Shown piece by piece: positions 8,596 through 16,869 of a stretch of DNA of 64,000 bases (positions are counted from its first letter, which is position 1; each line of letters opens with the position of its first letter). Source of the DNA: a virus; the IMG/VR virus record IMGVR_UViG_3300033995_001164, positions 245,178-309,177 of that record. One strand, written 5' to 3'. The notes beneath the pieces were generated by a model that saw nothing but the letters and a program-made list of their open reading frames with translations, was not told where the DNA came from and made no database searches. The translations under genes and the position numbers were made by a program.

Positions 8596-8907
8596 ATGAA
8601 GAGAGTCGCAATCAGTATCGGATTAATTTTATTATTTTTAATCCTATGCCAAACAACCATAATGTCATTCCATTTAATCAATCAACCGGATACTTTTTCA
8701 TTGGGGGCTGGGTTAATTTTATTCGGGTCACAAATTTTTGGAATTATCACATTGGTTAATTACACTTACAATTTAATATCAAGTTGGAATAAACAACCTG
8801 AGATTGTACCGGAAGAAATTCCAACTGAAGAGGTTCAGACAGAAACACCTAAAAAAAAGAAAAAAAGTAAAAAAGAAAAAAATTTAAAACCAAAGAAAGA
8901 TGAGTAG
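8596..8907 (+). CDS. Two-helix membrane protein with lysine-rich tail
   Basis: 103 residues. Two hydrophobic segments (about 5-24 and 36-58), then a Pro/Glu stretch and a Lys-rich cytoplasmic-looking tail (KKKKKSKKEKN). It overlaps the SPFH gene by 8 bases, which suggests joint assembly in the inner membrane. Confidence 0.75.
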   Translation: MKRVAISIGLILLFLILCQTTIMSFHLINQPDTFSLGAGLILFGSQIFGIITLVNYTYNLISSWNKQPEIVPEEIPTEEVQTETPKKKKKSKKEKNLKPKKDE

Positions 8908-9754
8908 AATTTTAATTATTGTAGGAGTAGTGTTATTGTTTATTGTAGGAGTTAGTTCTTGTAAAATTGCGGACTCAGCGGAAGTCGCATTAGTAGTGAA
9001 TCAGATTGGAAACGACAAGGGGGTTCCAAATATTGAAATGGCGTCGGGTCTTATTATGTATTTCCCACCAACACAAGATGTGTATATGTATCCAACATCA
9101 GTTCAACATAAAGTATGGACATCATCAGTAGATGAAGATTCACCAACAGATGAACATATTGATGTAACTTCGGGTGATGGTGCCACTTTTGGATTGGATG
9201 TTGCAATTAACCTTCAATTAAAACGAGAATCAGCGACAATGTTATTCACAAAATATCGTGTAGGTATGGAAGAATTAATTGAAACAAGAGTTCGTAATAT
9301 TGTAAGAAAAGAATTATTAGATAATGCGGTTAGTTTCGCATCCGATAGTTTACTCCAACATAGAAATGTATATGAAGCAAATGTCACAAGAACTTTGGAA
9401 AAAGCATTAGAAAAAGAAGGGTTCATATTAAATAACATCGCAGTCTTAAAAATGGATATTCCTGCGTCTTATAGAAAGGCAATTGAGACTAAAATTAAAG
9501 TAATCCAAGAAACGGCAACGATTAAATCTCAAACAATTCAAGCAGAACAAACGGCACTTAAGAAAGTTGCGTTGGCGAAAGGTAATTATGAAGCGGCATT
9601 ATACGACGCCAAAACAAAAGAGATATTATCTCAACCTAAATTGTTAGAGTTATACAGAGCAGAAACTGAAAGAGTATGGGCTGAAAAAGGTAAATCTCCT
9701 TACGGACAAAACAATGTTTTTGGTTCTACATCCGGAATACTTCTTAATAGATAA
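8900..9754 (+). CDS. SPFH / prohibitin-like membrane protein
   Basis: 284 residues. A single N-terminal hydrophobic segment ends in VGVSSCK, which could be a lipobox or only an anchor. The SPFH/band-7 domain follows (about 25-200: SGLIMYFPPTQDVYMYPTSV, DVTSGDGATFGLDVAINLQL, MEELIETRVRNIVRKEL), then an Ala/Lys/Gln-rich coiled coil (about 190-250) typical of prohibitins. These proteins form large ring scaffolds in membranes and modulate AAA+ proteases. Role in infection unknown. Confidence 0.85.
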   Translation: MSRILIIVGVVLLFIVGVSSCKIADSAEVALVVNQIGNDKGVPNIEMASGLIMYFPPTQDVYMYPTSVQHKVWTSSVDEDSPTDEHIDVTSGDGATFGLDVAINLQLKRESATMLFTKYRVGMEELIETRVRNIVRKELLDNAVSFASDSLLQHRNVYEANVTRTLEKALEKEGFILNNIAVLKMDIPASYRKAIETKIKVIQETATIKSQTIQAEQTALKKVALAKGNYEAALYDAKTKEILSQPKLLELYRAETERVWAEKGKSPYGQNNVFGSTSGILLNR

Positions 9755-9773
9755 AAAAAAAATAAAATATTTT

Positions 9774-9803
9774 AAAAATCCCCATTTATTGGGGATTTTT
9801 TTT
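9774..9803 (+). terminator. Terminator after SPFH gene
   Basis: AAAAATCCCC / GGGGATTTTT with a 7-base loop and T tract, overlapping the next promoter. Confidence 0.85.
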
Positions 9804-9811
9804 TATATTTG
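9804..9811 (+). promoter_or_regulatory. Host-type promoter, TATATTTG
   Basis: Five bases before the ATG of the RNA ligase; it decides the start at 9816 over an upstream in-frame codon. Confidence 0.65.
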
Positions 9812-9815
9812 CATC

Positions 9816-10895
9816 ATGAAAATTGATATAGAAATAATAGACAGATACGTGAGTGAAGGATTGATTGAGAAAAACCCTCATCCAACACTTCCAATTGCAA
9901 TATATAATTACTCAAGACAAACTCAGTTTGAGGGTAAATGGGATAATATTACCAAAAATTGTCGAGGACTTGTTTTGGATAATGATGGTAATGTCGTTGC
10001 CAAACCATTTGGTAAATTCTTCAATATGGAAGAACATGACCCAAGTGAAATCCCAAATGAAACTTTTGAAGTGTTTGAGAAAATGGATGGGTCGTTAGGG
10101 ATTTTGTTTTGGTATGAAGGACAATGGATTTTTGCAAGTAAGGGTTCATTCACTTCAGACCAAGCAATTAGAGGTAGAGAAATATTAAAAAAATATGACA
10201 TCCAACCAGTTCCAAAAGGGTACACCACATTAGTAGAAATAATTTACAAAGAGAATCGTATTGTTTGTGATTATGGTGATGATGAAAGTTTGGTAGTACT
10301 TACTATGATTAGTAATGTTTCAGGAAAAGAATTTGATTATTCTTCTTTGATTCAAGTTTGTGAAGTTGTTGGGTTTCCGGTTGTTAAACGATATGATGGG
10401 ATTGATGATTATAAGACCCTCAAATCAATTATCAAGGATAATCAAGAAGGTTTTGTCATAAGATTTAGAAGTGGGTTTAGAATGAAAATAAAGGGAGAAA
10501 ATTATGTTCGTCTCCATAGAATCTTAACTGGGTTTTCGAATATTAATATTTGGGAAGTGTTGAAAGATGGTAAAGATATAAATGAATATTTGGATAGTGT
10601 TCCGGATGAATTTGACAAGTGGGTTAAAAATGTTGTTAAAGATTTAAGATATTCATACTTCCAAATTGGTGAAAGGGTTGGAAAAACATTTGACTACTAT
10701 ATGTATGGTAAATACAACGACAAAGAACCGGTTACCGACAGAAAATCATTCGCCGAATGGGTGATGACACAAGATAAATTTGCTCAACCAATTTTATTTA
10801 AAATGTTTGATAAAAAAGATTATTCTTCCTATATTTGGAATCTAATACGTCCAACATATAGTAAACCATTTTGGCAAAAAGATAGTGAGTCATGA
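9816..10895 (+). CDS. rnlA: T4-like RNA ligase 1
   Basis: 359 residues. Nucleotidyltransferase motif I is KMDGSLG with the adenylated lysine at 89; YTTLVEIIY is motif IIIa, EGFVIRF motif IV and MKIKGENY motif V. Length and order match T4 Rnl1, which reseals cleaved tRNA anticodon loops after host PrrC-type nucleases. The upstream region Y-SRQTQFEGKW-NITKNCRGLV is typical of the family. Together with the kinase and cREC genes at 33.5-34.3 kb it suggests an RNA-repair pathway against host RNA cleavage. Confidence 0.93.
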   Translation: MKIDIEIIDRYVSEGLIEKNPHPTLPIAIYNYSRQTQFEGKWDNITKNCRGLVLDNDGNVVAKPFGKFFNMEEHDPSEIPNETFEVFEKMDGSLGILFWYEGQWIFASKGSFTSDQAIRGREILKKYDIQPVPKGYTTLVEIIYKENRIVCDYGDDESLVVLTMISNVSGKEFDYSSLIQVCEVVGFPVVKRYDGIDDYKTLKSIIKDNQEGFVIRFRSGFRMKIKGENYVRLHRILTGFSNINIWEVLKDGKDINEYLDSVPDEFDKWVKNVVKDLRYSYFQIGERVGKTFDYYMYGKYNDKEPVTDRKSFAEWVMTQDKFAQPILFKMFDKKDYSSYIWNLIRPTYSKPFWQKDSES

Positions 10896-11155
10896 AACAA
10901 AAATTAGAAGAAATTTACGAATCAAATATTGTCCATAATTCATTTTTGGACAAAGAATCCATCATTAAATCGATGGTGGATTCTTATAATTTAGGTAAAT
11001 TGAATTCTAATGGATATAATGAGGAGGAAATGATTAAATCATCCAAATATGGATATGAATATCATCAAACAACTTCATTTCCGGAAAAGGACTTTGAATC
11101 AAACTGTATGAATAATTTTAAACAATGGTTACAATCTAAACAACACAAAAAATGA
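10892..11155 (+). CDS. Hypothetical protein coupled to RNA ligase
   Basis: 87 residues, start overlaps the ligase stop by 4 bases. Acidic-helical N-terminus and MNNFKQWLQSKQ at the C-terminus. No family recognised. Confidence 0.7.
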   Translation: MKQKLEEIYESNIVHNSFLDKESIIKSMVDSYNLGKLNSNGYNEEEMIKSSKYGYEYHQTTSFPEKDFESNCMNNFKQWLQSKQHKK

Positions 11156-11334
11156 CAAACGAAGAATTTATTTTTAATTTACTAATGGAAGCCGAATCAT
11201 TAGGGATTAGAAAAGAGGTTTTGGACTTATCTACCAAAATTAAGGAAGAAAACAGATTAATGGATATTAATACATCCATTGAAAAAGCATTTCATTACAT
11301 GAAATCCAAATTACAAGAATATAATAACGTATGA
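11152..11334 (+). CDS. Small helical hypothetical protein
   Basis: 60 residues, predicted all-helical; ATGA overlap on both sides places it in a translationally coupled string. Confidence 0.65.
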   Translation: MTNEEFIFNLLMEAESLGIRKEVLDLSTKIKEENRLMDINTSIEKAFHYMKSKLQEYNNV

Positions 11335-11477
11335 GCAACCTAAAATTCAATATTAGATTTCTAAAATGGCACTTTCAAGTGACAACTGAATGGAAGTGTT
11401 CTTGGACATATAATGATTATCACAAAAACTTGGACCATGGATGGTTTGACATATGTGAATTTAAACCTTTTAAATAA
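11331..11477 (+). CDS. Small Trp-rich hypothetical protein
   Basis: 48 residues, starting MSNLKFNIRFLKWHFQVTTE and ending FDICEFKPFK. Start overlaps the previous stop (ATGA) and its stop overlaps the next start (TAATG), which strongly supports it as a real coupled gene. Confidence 0.65.
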   Translation: MSNLKFNIRFLKWHFQVTTEWKCSWTYNDYHKNLDHGWFDICEFKPFK

Positions 11478-11689
11478 TGGGAAATTTTGAATTAAATGAA
11501 GTAGAAAAAGAGAATCAAAAAACAATAGTTGATTCAATTAAAGTATTATATGGTGATGATGTTGATTATAAAGTTCAATATCTTATCTCTCACACCGGAA
11601 TTGGACTTAATGTTGAGGTTGTAATTACAAGCCCAAAAAAAGTGTTTATGACAATAAGAAAAGACATAACAGATTATAATAGTTGGTAA
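11477..11689 (+). CDS. Small hypothetical protein
   Basis: 70 residues (MGNFELNEVEKENQ...). Start overlaps the preceding TAA. Alternating strand pattern in VQYLISHTGIGLNVEVVITS. No family recognised. Confidence 0.65.
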   Translation: MGNFELNEVEKENQKTIVDSIKVLYGDDVDYKVQYLISHTGIGLNVEVVITSPKKVFMTIRKDITDYNSW

Positions 11690-11690
11690 T

Positions 11691-12125
11691 ATGGATATAA
11701 GAGAAAAATATATTGAGTTTATGTTGGACAATATTATTGGTTCCAACATCCGAGTTCAGTTACCTGAACCTCAAAAAGATGGTAAACTTTTTTGGAATAT
11801 GTTAGGACCAACCGTTTATATGAATGTTGAGTTGGAAGTTATTGAAAAATATACCAGGTCAGTAAAATTTAACTTCAAATTTGATAAGTATAATGTTGAG
11901 AAAATTATCTTCATACCAATTGAATCAGCACCAATGAGTATTAAAGAAAAACTTGACAATACTCTTACAAATTTAGTTAGTAAAACTTTCATCGGTGATG
12001 GTAGACAAGATGATTTGAAAAAGATATACGATGAAAGAAGAAAGACAATGTTTTCCGGATTATCTAAAATGGTGGGTAAGGTTGTTGAGATTAAAGATAA
12101 TAACTCAAATAAAATAGTTGAATAA
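11691..12125 (+). CDS. Hypothetical protein
   Basis: 144 residues, mixed alpha/beta, one base after the previous stop. Contains VYMNVELEVIEKY and a C-terminal helical part. No family recognised. Confidence 0.7.
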   Translation: MDIREKYIEFMLDNIIGSNIRVQLPEPQKDGKLFWNMLGPTVYMNVELEVIEKYTRSVKFNFKFDKYNVEKIIFIPIESAPMSIKEKLDNTLTNLVSKTFIGDGRQDDLKKIYDERRKTMFSGLSKMVGKVVEIKDNNSNKIVE

Positions 12126-12355
12126 TGACATACGATGAATTAGAAATTTGGCAATCAGTCCAATACAGAATGGATGAAGAAGGTTTTGACTACTGCTTTG
12201 AAAGTTATTCCAATTGGGATGAAATTAAAGATGAGGAATTCCACAGATTAAGATTGGGGTTCTTACAACATATGAAAGAACTTCGTGAATACATTGATAA
12301 TAAAGTTGAAGAAGGTGAAAATTTTGAATTAGAGGGGGGATTTGATGATGAGTAA
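12125..12355 (+). CDS. Acidic small hypothetical protein
   Basis: 76 residues, rich in Glu/Asp and aromatic residues (DYCFESYSNWDEIKDEEFH). Stop-start overlap with both neighbours. Confidence 0.7.
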   Translation: MTYDELEIWQSVQYRMDEEGFDYCFESYSNWDEIKDEEFHRLRLGFLQHMKELREYIDNKVEEGENFELEGGFDDE

Positions 12356-12626
12356 TATAGACCCCAATATGGTTGAGACCATAGACCAAGTGTATGAATG
12401 TTATGAAGTAGAACATTCTATGGCAACCGTTCGGTGGCTTCATCCGATGTTTCAAAACGGAACGTTTAGTAAGGATAATTCCTGTCAACCACCTAATCCG
12501 GGTGAACTTCTAACAAAAGAAGAATTCTATAATGAGATGAACACAAATAGTGAATTGTATAAAGAGTGGGAGAAATCTATCACAACCCTTTATTTTTACA
12601 TATCAAAACAAAATAGAAATGAGTAG
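12345..12626 (+). CDS. Hypothetical protein
   Basis: 93 residues from the first ATG of an ATGATG pair; an in-frame TTG at 12342 is less likely. Contains YEVEHSMATVRWLHPMFQN. Overlaps the previous gene by 11 bases. Confidence 0.7.
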   Translation: MMSNIDPNMVETIDQVYECYEVEHSMATVRWLHPMFQNGTFSKDNSCQPPNPGELLTKEEFYNEMNTNSELYKEWEKSITTLYFYISKQNRNE

Positions 12627-12891
12627 AGATGAGAGGTTATTGGTGTTAAAAAATGCTCACCAAAAATATGTCGATTGGTGGCACCCAATGGATGTCGCCG
12701 CAGGTTCAATTATGGGTGCGATGTCTTGTCACAGGTTTTGTGAAACACTATTAACGTATAATGATGAATGGTATGATAGATGGATTGAGGATTCAATACC
12801 AAAGGATAAAAAACAACCCTTTAAAGTGGATATTTTAAGATTCATAATAGGGCATTACGGAAATATAATTGATTTAAATAAAAATGAATAA
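12619..12891 (+). CDS. Hypothetical protein
   Basis: 90 residues starting MSRDERLLVLKNAHQKYVDW. The longer upstream frame lies inside the previous gene; the ATG at 12619 fits the 8-base overlap seen throughout this block. HRFCETLL and WYDRWIEDSIP are visible; no family recognised. Confidence 0.7.
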   Translation: MSRDERLLVLKNAHQKYVDWWHPMDVAAGSIMGAMSCHRFCETLLTYNDEWYDRWIEDSIPKDKKQPFKVDILRFIIGHYGNIIDLNKNE

Positions 12892-13363
12892 TAAGAAAAA
12901 AGAACATATTGAAACAATCTCCGGGGTAGAAACAAACCCATGGTTAAGGTTTGTTGGCGATATACCAATCGACCAATTGATTGAGTTATTAATCAATTCA
13001 AGAAATAATGGGGTAAATTTGGGTTATGAAAACTTAAAAGTCCTTATTAAGGAAGACACTGGGATTATTGATATTGATTTATATGGTGAAAGACCATTTA
13101 ATGATGAAGAACTTCAACAAATGGATGAAATATCAGTTATTTCTCGACAAAAATCGATTAGTAATACCGGATTAAATAGAAATGAATTATTAGAAAGAAA
13201 TACAAAAATTATGGGAAAAAAAAGTAAAAGAATTGTAAAAATACTAACACAACAAGTTAGTGAGAAAATGACAGATGAAAATTATTTAAGAGGATTATTA
13301 GATTCCAATTTAATTTCAATGGAAGAGTTTTTAAAGATTACTATGTCTGAAAATGGAAAATAA
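12884..13363 (+). CDS. Hypothetical protein
   Basis: 159 residues, mostly helical and charged, overlapping the previous gene by 8 bases. No family recognised. Confidence 0.7.
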   Translation: MNNKKKEHIETISGVETNPWLRFVGDIPIDQLIELLINSRNNGVNLGYENLKVLIKEDTGIIDIDLYGERPFNDEELQQMDEISVISRQKSISNTGLNRNELLERNTKIMGKKSKRIVKILTQQVSEKMTDENYLRGLLDSNLISMEEFLKITMSENGK

Positions 13364-13493
13364 TTTAGAAGTAATTGACGATGAATTGTGGGACTATTAC
13401 AGCGGATTACCAAATCCAATGTGGTATCAACAAGTTAAAGAATTAGAAGATGATACTGATGATAGTACTGATACTTCAGTTACTACTGAATAA
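13353..13493 (+). CDS. Small acidic hypothetical protein
   Basis: 46 residues (MENNLEVIDDELWDYYSG... ending TDTSVTTE). Start lies in the last codons of the previous gene, as in its neighbours. Acidic Asp/Thr-rich tail. Confidence 0.55.
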   Translation: MENNLEVIDDELWDYYSGLPNPMWYQQVKELEDDTDDSTDTSVTTE

Positions 13494-13517
13494 AATAAAA
13501 CGAAAAAGAAAAAGTAT

Positions 13518-13691
13518 ATGGGATTTATAGGCACACTTTATGCGGTGTATGAAAAAGTACCAGCACACGGGAGTAAAGAACATAATGTAATCTTGGGTCC
13601 TTTCAAAACTAAAGAAGAAGCAGAACAAAGCAGAATTAAATATGGTTATAACACCGATAATTATTACGTAGATATTTTGAAATATGAATAA
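13518..13691 (+). CDS. Small hypothetical protein upstream of thyA
   Basis: 57 residues (MGFIGTLYAVYEKVPAHGSK...). The pattern LGPFKTKEEAEQSRI looks like a small beta-alpha fold. Overlaps the thyA start by 8 bases. Confidence 0.6.
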   Translation: MGFIGTLYAVYEKVPAHGSKEHNVILGPFKTKEEAEQSRIKYGYNTDNYYVDILKYE

Positions 13692-14517
13692 AGCTGATAA
13701 ATACTATAATGATAACCTCCGTAAAATTCTATCTGAAGGTTGTTTGGATGAAGACCCAAGACCAAAATATGTTGATGGAACACCGGCTCATAGTAAATTC
13801 ATCACCCAAGTTTTTGAGGAATATGATATTTCAAAAGGTGAGTTCCCAATAACAACATTACGAAACACAGCGATTAAGACCGGAATTAAAGAAATATTAT
13901 GGATTTACCAATCACAGGATAGTTCTTTGGTTACAGCAAGAGAAAAAGGTGTTTTATGGTGGGATGAATGGAATATTGGTGATGATACAATAGGTCAAAG
14001 ATATGGTGCGACGGTATCAAAATATAATTTAATGAATGATTTATTGGGTGGATTAAAAAATGACCCATTTTCAAGACGACACATCATAAATTTATATCAA
14101 TATCAAGATTTGAAAGACACCAAAGGATTACATCCTTGTGCGTATGAAACAATTTGGTCGGTTAGAAAAGTTAATGGTGTTATGTTTTTAGATATGACTC
14201 TAATCCAACGAAGTAATGATTATATTACAGCTGGTTTTATAAATAAAATCCAATATGTGTCATTTTTAATGATGGTTGCCGGACATTTGAATTATCAGGT
14301 TGGGAAGTTTTGTCATTTAACACAAAATTTACATATCTACGATAGACATTATGATGCGGCTAACGAGATATTAGATAGGGTTAATTTGGGTATTAACATC
14401 CAACCAAAAATAGAGTTAAAAGAAGTCAAAAACTTCTACAAGTATACAATTGATGATTTTATTATTTACGATAATATAGGTAAAAAAATAAATTCTCCAT
14501 TAGAATTGGCAATTTAA
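13684..14517 (+). CDS. thyA: Thymidylate synthase, ThyA type
   Basis: 277 residues. Makes dTMP from dUMP with methylenetetrahydrofolate. Seen: EFPITTLRNT (cofactor/substrate loop), HPCAYETIW with the nucleophilic Cys 152, QRSNDYITAGFIN (phosphate and base binding) and HIYDRHYDAANEIL. Asn 187 occupies the position that is Asn in dTMP synthases and Asp in dCMP hydroxymethylases, so thymidylate synthesis is favoured. The residue after the catalytic Cys is Ala where the family usually has His, an oddity. Supplies dTMP for phage replication. Confidence 0.88.
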   Translation: MNKADKYYNDNLRKILSEGCLDEDPRPKYVDGTPAHSKFITQVFEEYDISKGEFPITTLRNTAIKTGIKEILWIYQSQDSSLVTAREKGVLWWDEWNIGDDTIGQRYGATVSKYNLMNDLLGGLKNDPFSRRHIINLYQYQDLKDTKGLHPCAYETIWSVRKVNGVMFLDMTLIQRSNDYITAGFINKIQYVSFLMMVAGHLNYQVGKFCHLTQNLHIYDRHYDAANEILDRVNLGINIQPKIELKEVKNFYKYTIDDFIIYDNIGKKINSPLELAI

Positions 14518-14561
14518 TTAAAAAATATCCGTTGTTTTCTATACATTTACAAATATCGTGA

Positions 14562-14569
14562 TATTTATA
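14562..14569 (+). promoter_or_regulatory. TATTTATA box before HNH gene
   Basis: Rightward copy of the late-type box, 13 bases before the ATG at 14583. Confidence 0.45.
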
Positions 14570-14582
14570 TGTAAAGGACACG

Positions 14583-15332
14583 ATGGATTATATTAAAATT
14601 TATAATAAGATTACTGATAACGGAAAAGATAGATTATTAACCGGTTATACTGAAACTCATCACATAATACCTAAATGTATGGGTGGAACTAATGATAGTT
14701 GGAATTTAGTTAAATTAACCGCGAAAGAACATTTTATTTGTCATTTATTATTATGTGAGATTTATCCTAAAAACCGAAAATTAAGAATGGCGTTGTGGAA
14801 TATGTCTAATGTTAATAGAGATTATCAGGAAAGATATCAAGTATCGGGTAAATTATATGAAATTATTAGAAAAGAATACTCTGAAAGTATTAGTGGTAAA
14901 AATAATCCAAGATATGGGATAAAACTAACAGATGAGACCAAACAAAAAATAAGTAATAGTCGGATTGGTAAATATGGTGGTGATAAAAATCCATTTTTTG
15001 GTAAAACTCACACAGATGAAACAAAAGATAAATTAAGTGTTAGTAGTTCAAAAAATAAACATTCTGAAGAAACTAAAAAGAAAATGTCTTTAACCCGTAA
15101 AGGGAAACCATCAGGACGAAAAGGTAAAGTTAATTCTGAAGAACATAGAAACAAAATTAAAGAGAGTTTGAAAAAAGTAGGACACTCCAAACCATCTTCC
15201 AAAAAATGTAATATTGATGGGTTAGTTTTTAATTCGGCGGTCGAAGCTTCAAAATTTTTTAATATGCCTGATAGTAGTGTTAGAGATAGAATAAGAAATA
15301 AAAACTTCCCAACTTGGATTTGGTTGGAATAA
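14583..15332 (+). CDS. HNH homing endonuclease with NUMOD3 repeats
   Basis: 249 residues. HNH core ETHHIIPKCMGGTNDSWNLV and KLTAKEHFICH (about 21-55), then several NUMOD3-type DNA-binding repeats (GKNNPRYGIKLTDETKQKI, GDKNPFFGKTHTDETKDKL) and a C-terminal NUMOD1-like helix-turn-helix (FNSAVEASKFFNMPDSSVRDRI). A free-standing homing endonuclease that cuts intron- or gene-less alleles and spreads by repair. It sits just after thyA, a classic homing target in phages. Confidence 0.92.
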   Translation: MDYIKIYNKITDNGKDRLLTGYTETHHIIPKCMGGTNDSWNLVKLTAKEHFICHLLLCEIYPKNRKLRMALWNMSNVNRDYQERYQVSGKLYEIIRKEYSESISGKNNPRYGIKLTDETKQKISNSRIGKYGGDKNPFFGKTHTDETKDKLSVSSSKNKHSEETKKKMSLTRKGKPSGRKGKVNSEEHRNKIKESLKKVGHSKPSSKKCNIDGLVFNSAVEASKFFNMPDSSVRDRIRNKNFPTWIWLE

Positions 15333-15351
15333 ATGATATAAGTAATTAAAA

Positions 15352-15588
15352 ATGTTAATACATATTTCAACACAAGAATTAGAAAAAGATTTCATAAACC
15401 CTGTTAGAAATGGATTCGTATCCCAACCATCAATAGATTATCAAACAAATGCCGTCCATGCTCAATACGAAGGAAAAGATATTATCATCTTTAACTTCGA
15501 AAAGTATGGATGGTTAAATGACAACAGATTTAATACCTATAACCTATCATTAGGTTCCGCAGGTATAACAATTGAAATATTATTATGA
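15352..15588 (+). CDS. Hypothetical protein
   Basis: 78 residues, beta-rich, with an N-terminal MLIHISTQELEKDFINPVR. Overlaps the next gene by 4 bases. No family recognised. Confidence 0.65.
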   Translation: MLIHISTQELEKDFINPVRNGFVSQPSIDYQTNAVHAQYEGKDIIIFNFEKYGWLNDNRFNTYNLSLGSAGITIEILL

Positions 15589-15770
15589 GAATAGAAAAAG
15601 AAATTAAAGAGAAGTACGAAGAAATGTTGGAACATACTGAATTATTAATGGATAAAGTTAGAAATCCTGATAAATATGATGATGTAACTATTGAAAATAT
15701 TCAAGAACATATCCAAAACGAAAATGAACAACATCAAATGAATTCATTAATTAATTGGATTTTAAATTAA
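15585..15770 (+). CDS. Small helical hypothetical protein
   Basis: 61 residues, charged and helical (KEKYEEMLEHTELLMDKV). Coupled by ATGA overlap. Confidence 0.65.
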   Translation: MRIEKEIKEKYEEMLEHTELLMDKVRNPDKYDDVTIENIQEHIQNENEQHQMNSLINWILN

Positions 15771-15772
15771 TC

Positions 15773-16030
15773 ATGAAAAGTCCATTAACCGGAAAAGAAA
15801 TGAAACTAATGTCGGAACCATCCACATTGGATTATAAAGGTAAAACATATGATGTAATTCATCATTCTTACCTGTGTGAATTAACAAACGAAAAATTCAC
15901 AACAACAGAGTTGGATGAAATGAATTTATTAGAACTAAACAAACAAGTTAAACTTGATTTTTTAGAACAATTCATAGACACTGAAGGAAAAATTAACATT
16001 GATGCCATATTAGAAGGTAAAGATAGATAA
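15773..16030 (+). CDS. MqsA/YgiT N-domain-like small protein
   Basis: 85 residues from the ATG two bases after the previous stop. The pattern MKSPLTGKEMKLM ... YKGKTYDVIHHSYLCELTNEKF ... ELDEMNLLELNKQ resembles the YgiT-type zinc-ribbon domain of MqsA antitoxins in layout, but most zinc cysteines are replaced, so metal binding is doubtful and a regulatory role unproven. Confidence 0.6.
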   Translation: MKSPLTGKEMKLMSEPSTLDYKGKTYDVIHHSYLCELTNEKFTTTELDEMNLLELNKQVKLDFLEQFIDTEGKINIDAILEGKDR

Positions 16031-16038
16031 ACAATAGA

Positions 16039-16236
16039 ATGAAAGAATCAACAGAATTTGAAATGATGAGGTCTCTCCACACTTTATGGATGAAAGACCT
16101 AATAACTTGGGACCAAGTTGCGGAATTATTAATCGCGAGTACTCAATTAGAACTCACCTATCTAAATGAAGTAAGATTTGAAGCGGAATCGTTAGATGGT
16201 GATGTTATATACAAAATTGAAGGAGTGAGTTTTTAA
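16039..16236 (+). CDS. Small hypothetical protein
   Basis: 65 residues, helical first half (MMRSLHTLWMKDLITWDQVAELL). Last gene of the rightward block; its 3' end overlaps the convergent gene by 4 bases. Confidence 0.65.
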   Translation: MKESTEFEMMRSLHTLWMKDLITWDQVAELLIASTQLELTYLNEVRFEAESLDGDVIYKIEGVSF

Positions 16237-16838
16237 TAAAACTTCATATATAATTCGACTATTTTTGTAGATAATTTACGAATAACCCTATTAACAGTGT
16301 CTAATTCAATTTCCATACCTTTCGATTCCATCCATTTTATGGTTCCTCGAACCATTATGTCTTTAGCTTCTTCAGCACTATCTAACATTTCTTGGAAATT
16401 TTCATTGTCTTCATTATTTTCACCATAATATCGGTCAATCCATTCTTTACCCGAATATAAGAATGGGCCGGCTTGAAACATATTCACAGCACCGGACTTT
16501 TGGACTTTCTTAAGATATTCCCTCAAAAATTTCCAATTAAAATTTTCAAAAATCTCAGGATTTTTACTGAAAAAATCATATTCATTACTTCCGGTTTGTT
16601 CATCAAGTTGTTTTTCTTGTATTTTTTTCCAAGCATCAGTTGCACTAACCAACGATAACTTACTTCCGTTTTCCCAATTAACACTAATAATTAACGCATC
16701 ATCATCTGATTCAAATGGGTCTTTTTGAACTTTAGTTACAACCCCTTTTGTTCCCGGAGGAACACTTGTTTCATGTTCCATATGGAAACATACTATTTCA
16801 TCACCGGCTTTTAATGGCGTATTTAATGGTCCTTTCAT
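16233..16838 (-). CDS. Hypothetical late protein
   Basis: 201 residues, starting MKGPLNTPLKAGDEIVCFHM. A KOW/SH3-like beta N-domain (GTKGVVTKVQKD, ALIISVNWENGSKLSLV) precedes a helical C-domain. Start chosen because the TATTTATA box at 16842-16849 directly precedes this ATG; longer frames run through the divergent gene. Confidence 0.7.
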   Translation of the reverse strand: MKGPLNTPLKAGDEIVCFHMEHETSVPPGTKGVVTKVQKDPFESDDDALIISVNWENGSKLSLVSATDAWKKIQEKQLDEQTGSNEYDFFSKNPEIFENFNWKFLREYLKKVQKSGAVNMFQAGPFLYSGKEWIDRYYGENNEDNENFQEMLDSAEEAKDIMVRGTIKWMESKGMEIELDTVNRVIRKLSTKIVELYMKFY

Positions 16839-16841
16839 ATT

Positions 16842-16849
16842 TATAAATA
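16842..16849 (-). promoter_or_regulatory. TATTTATA box, leftward half of a divergent pair
   Basis: Three bases before the ATG at 16838. Faces a rightward TATTTAT box at 16859-16865; the 31-base gap therefore serves two genes. Confidence 0.6.
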
Positions 16850-16858
16850 TAATCAATA

Positions 16859-16865
16859 TATTTAT
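16859..16865 (+). promoter_or_regulatory. TATTTAT box, rightward half of a divergent pair
   Basis: Four bases before the ATG at 16870. Confidence 0.6.
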
Positions 16866-16869
16866 TATT

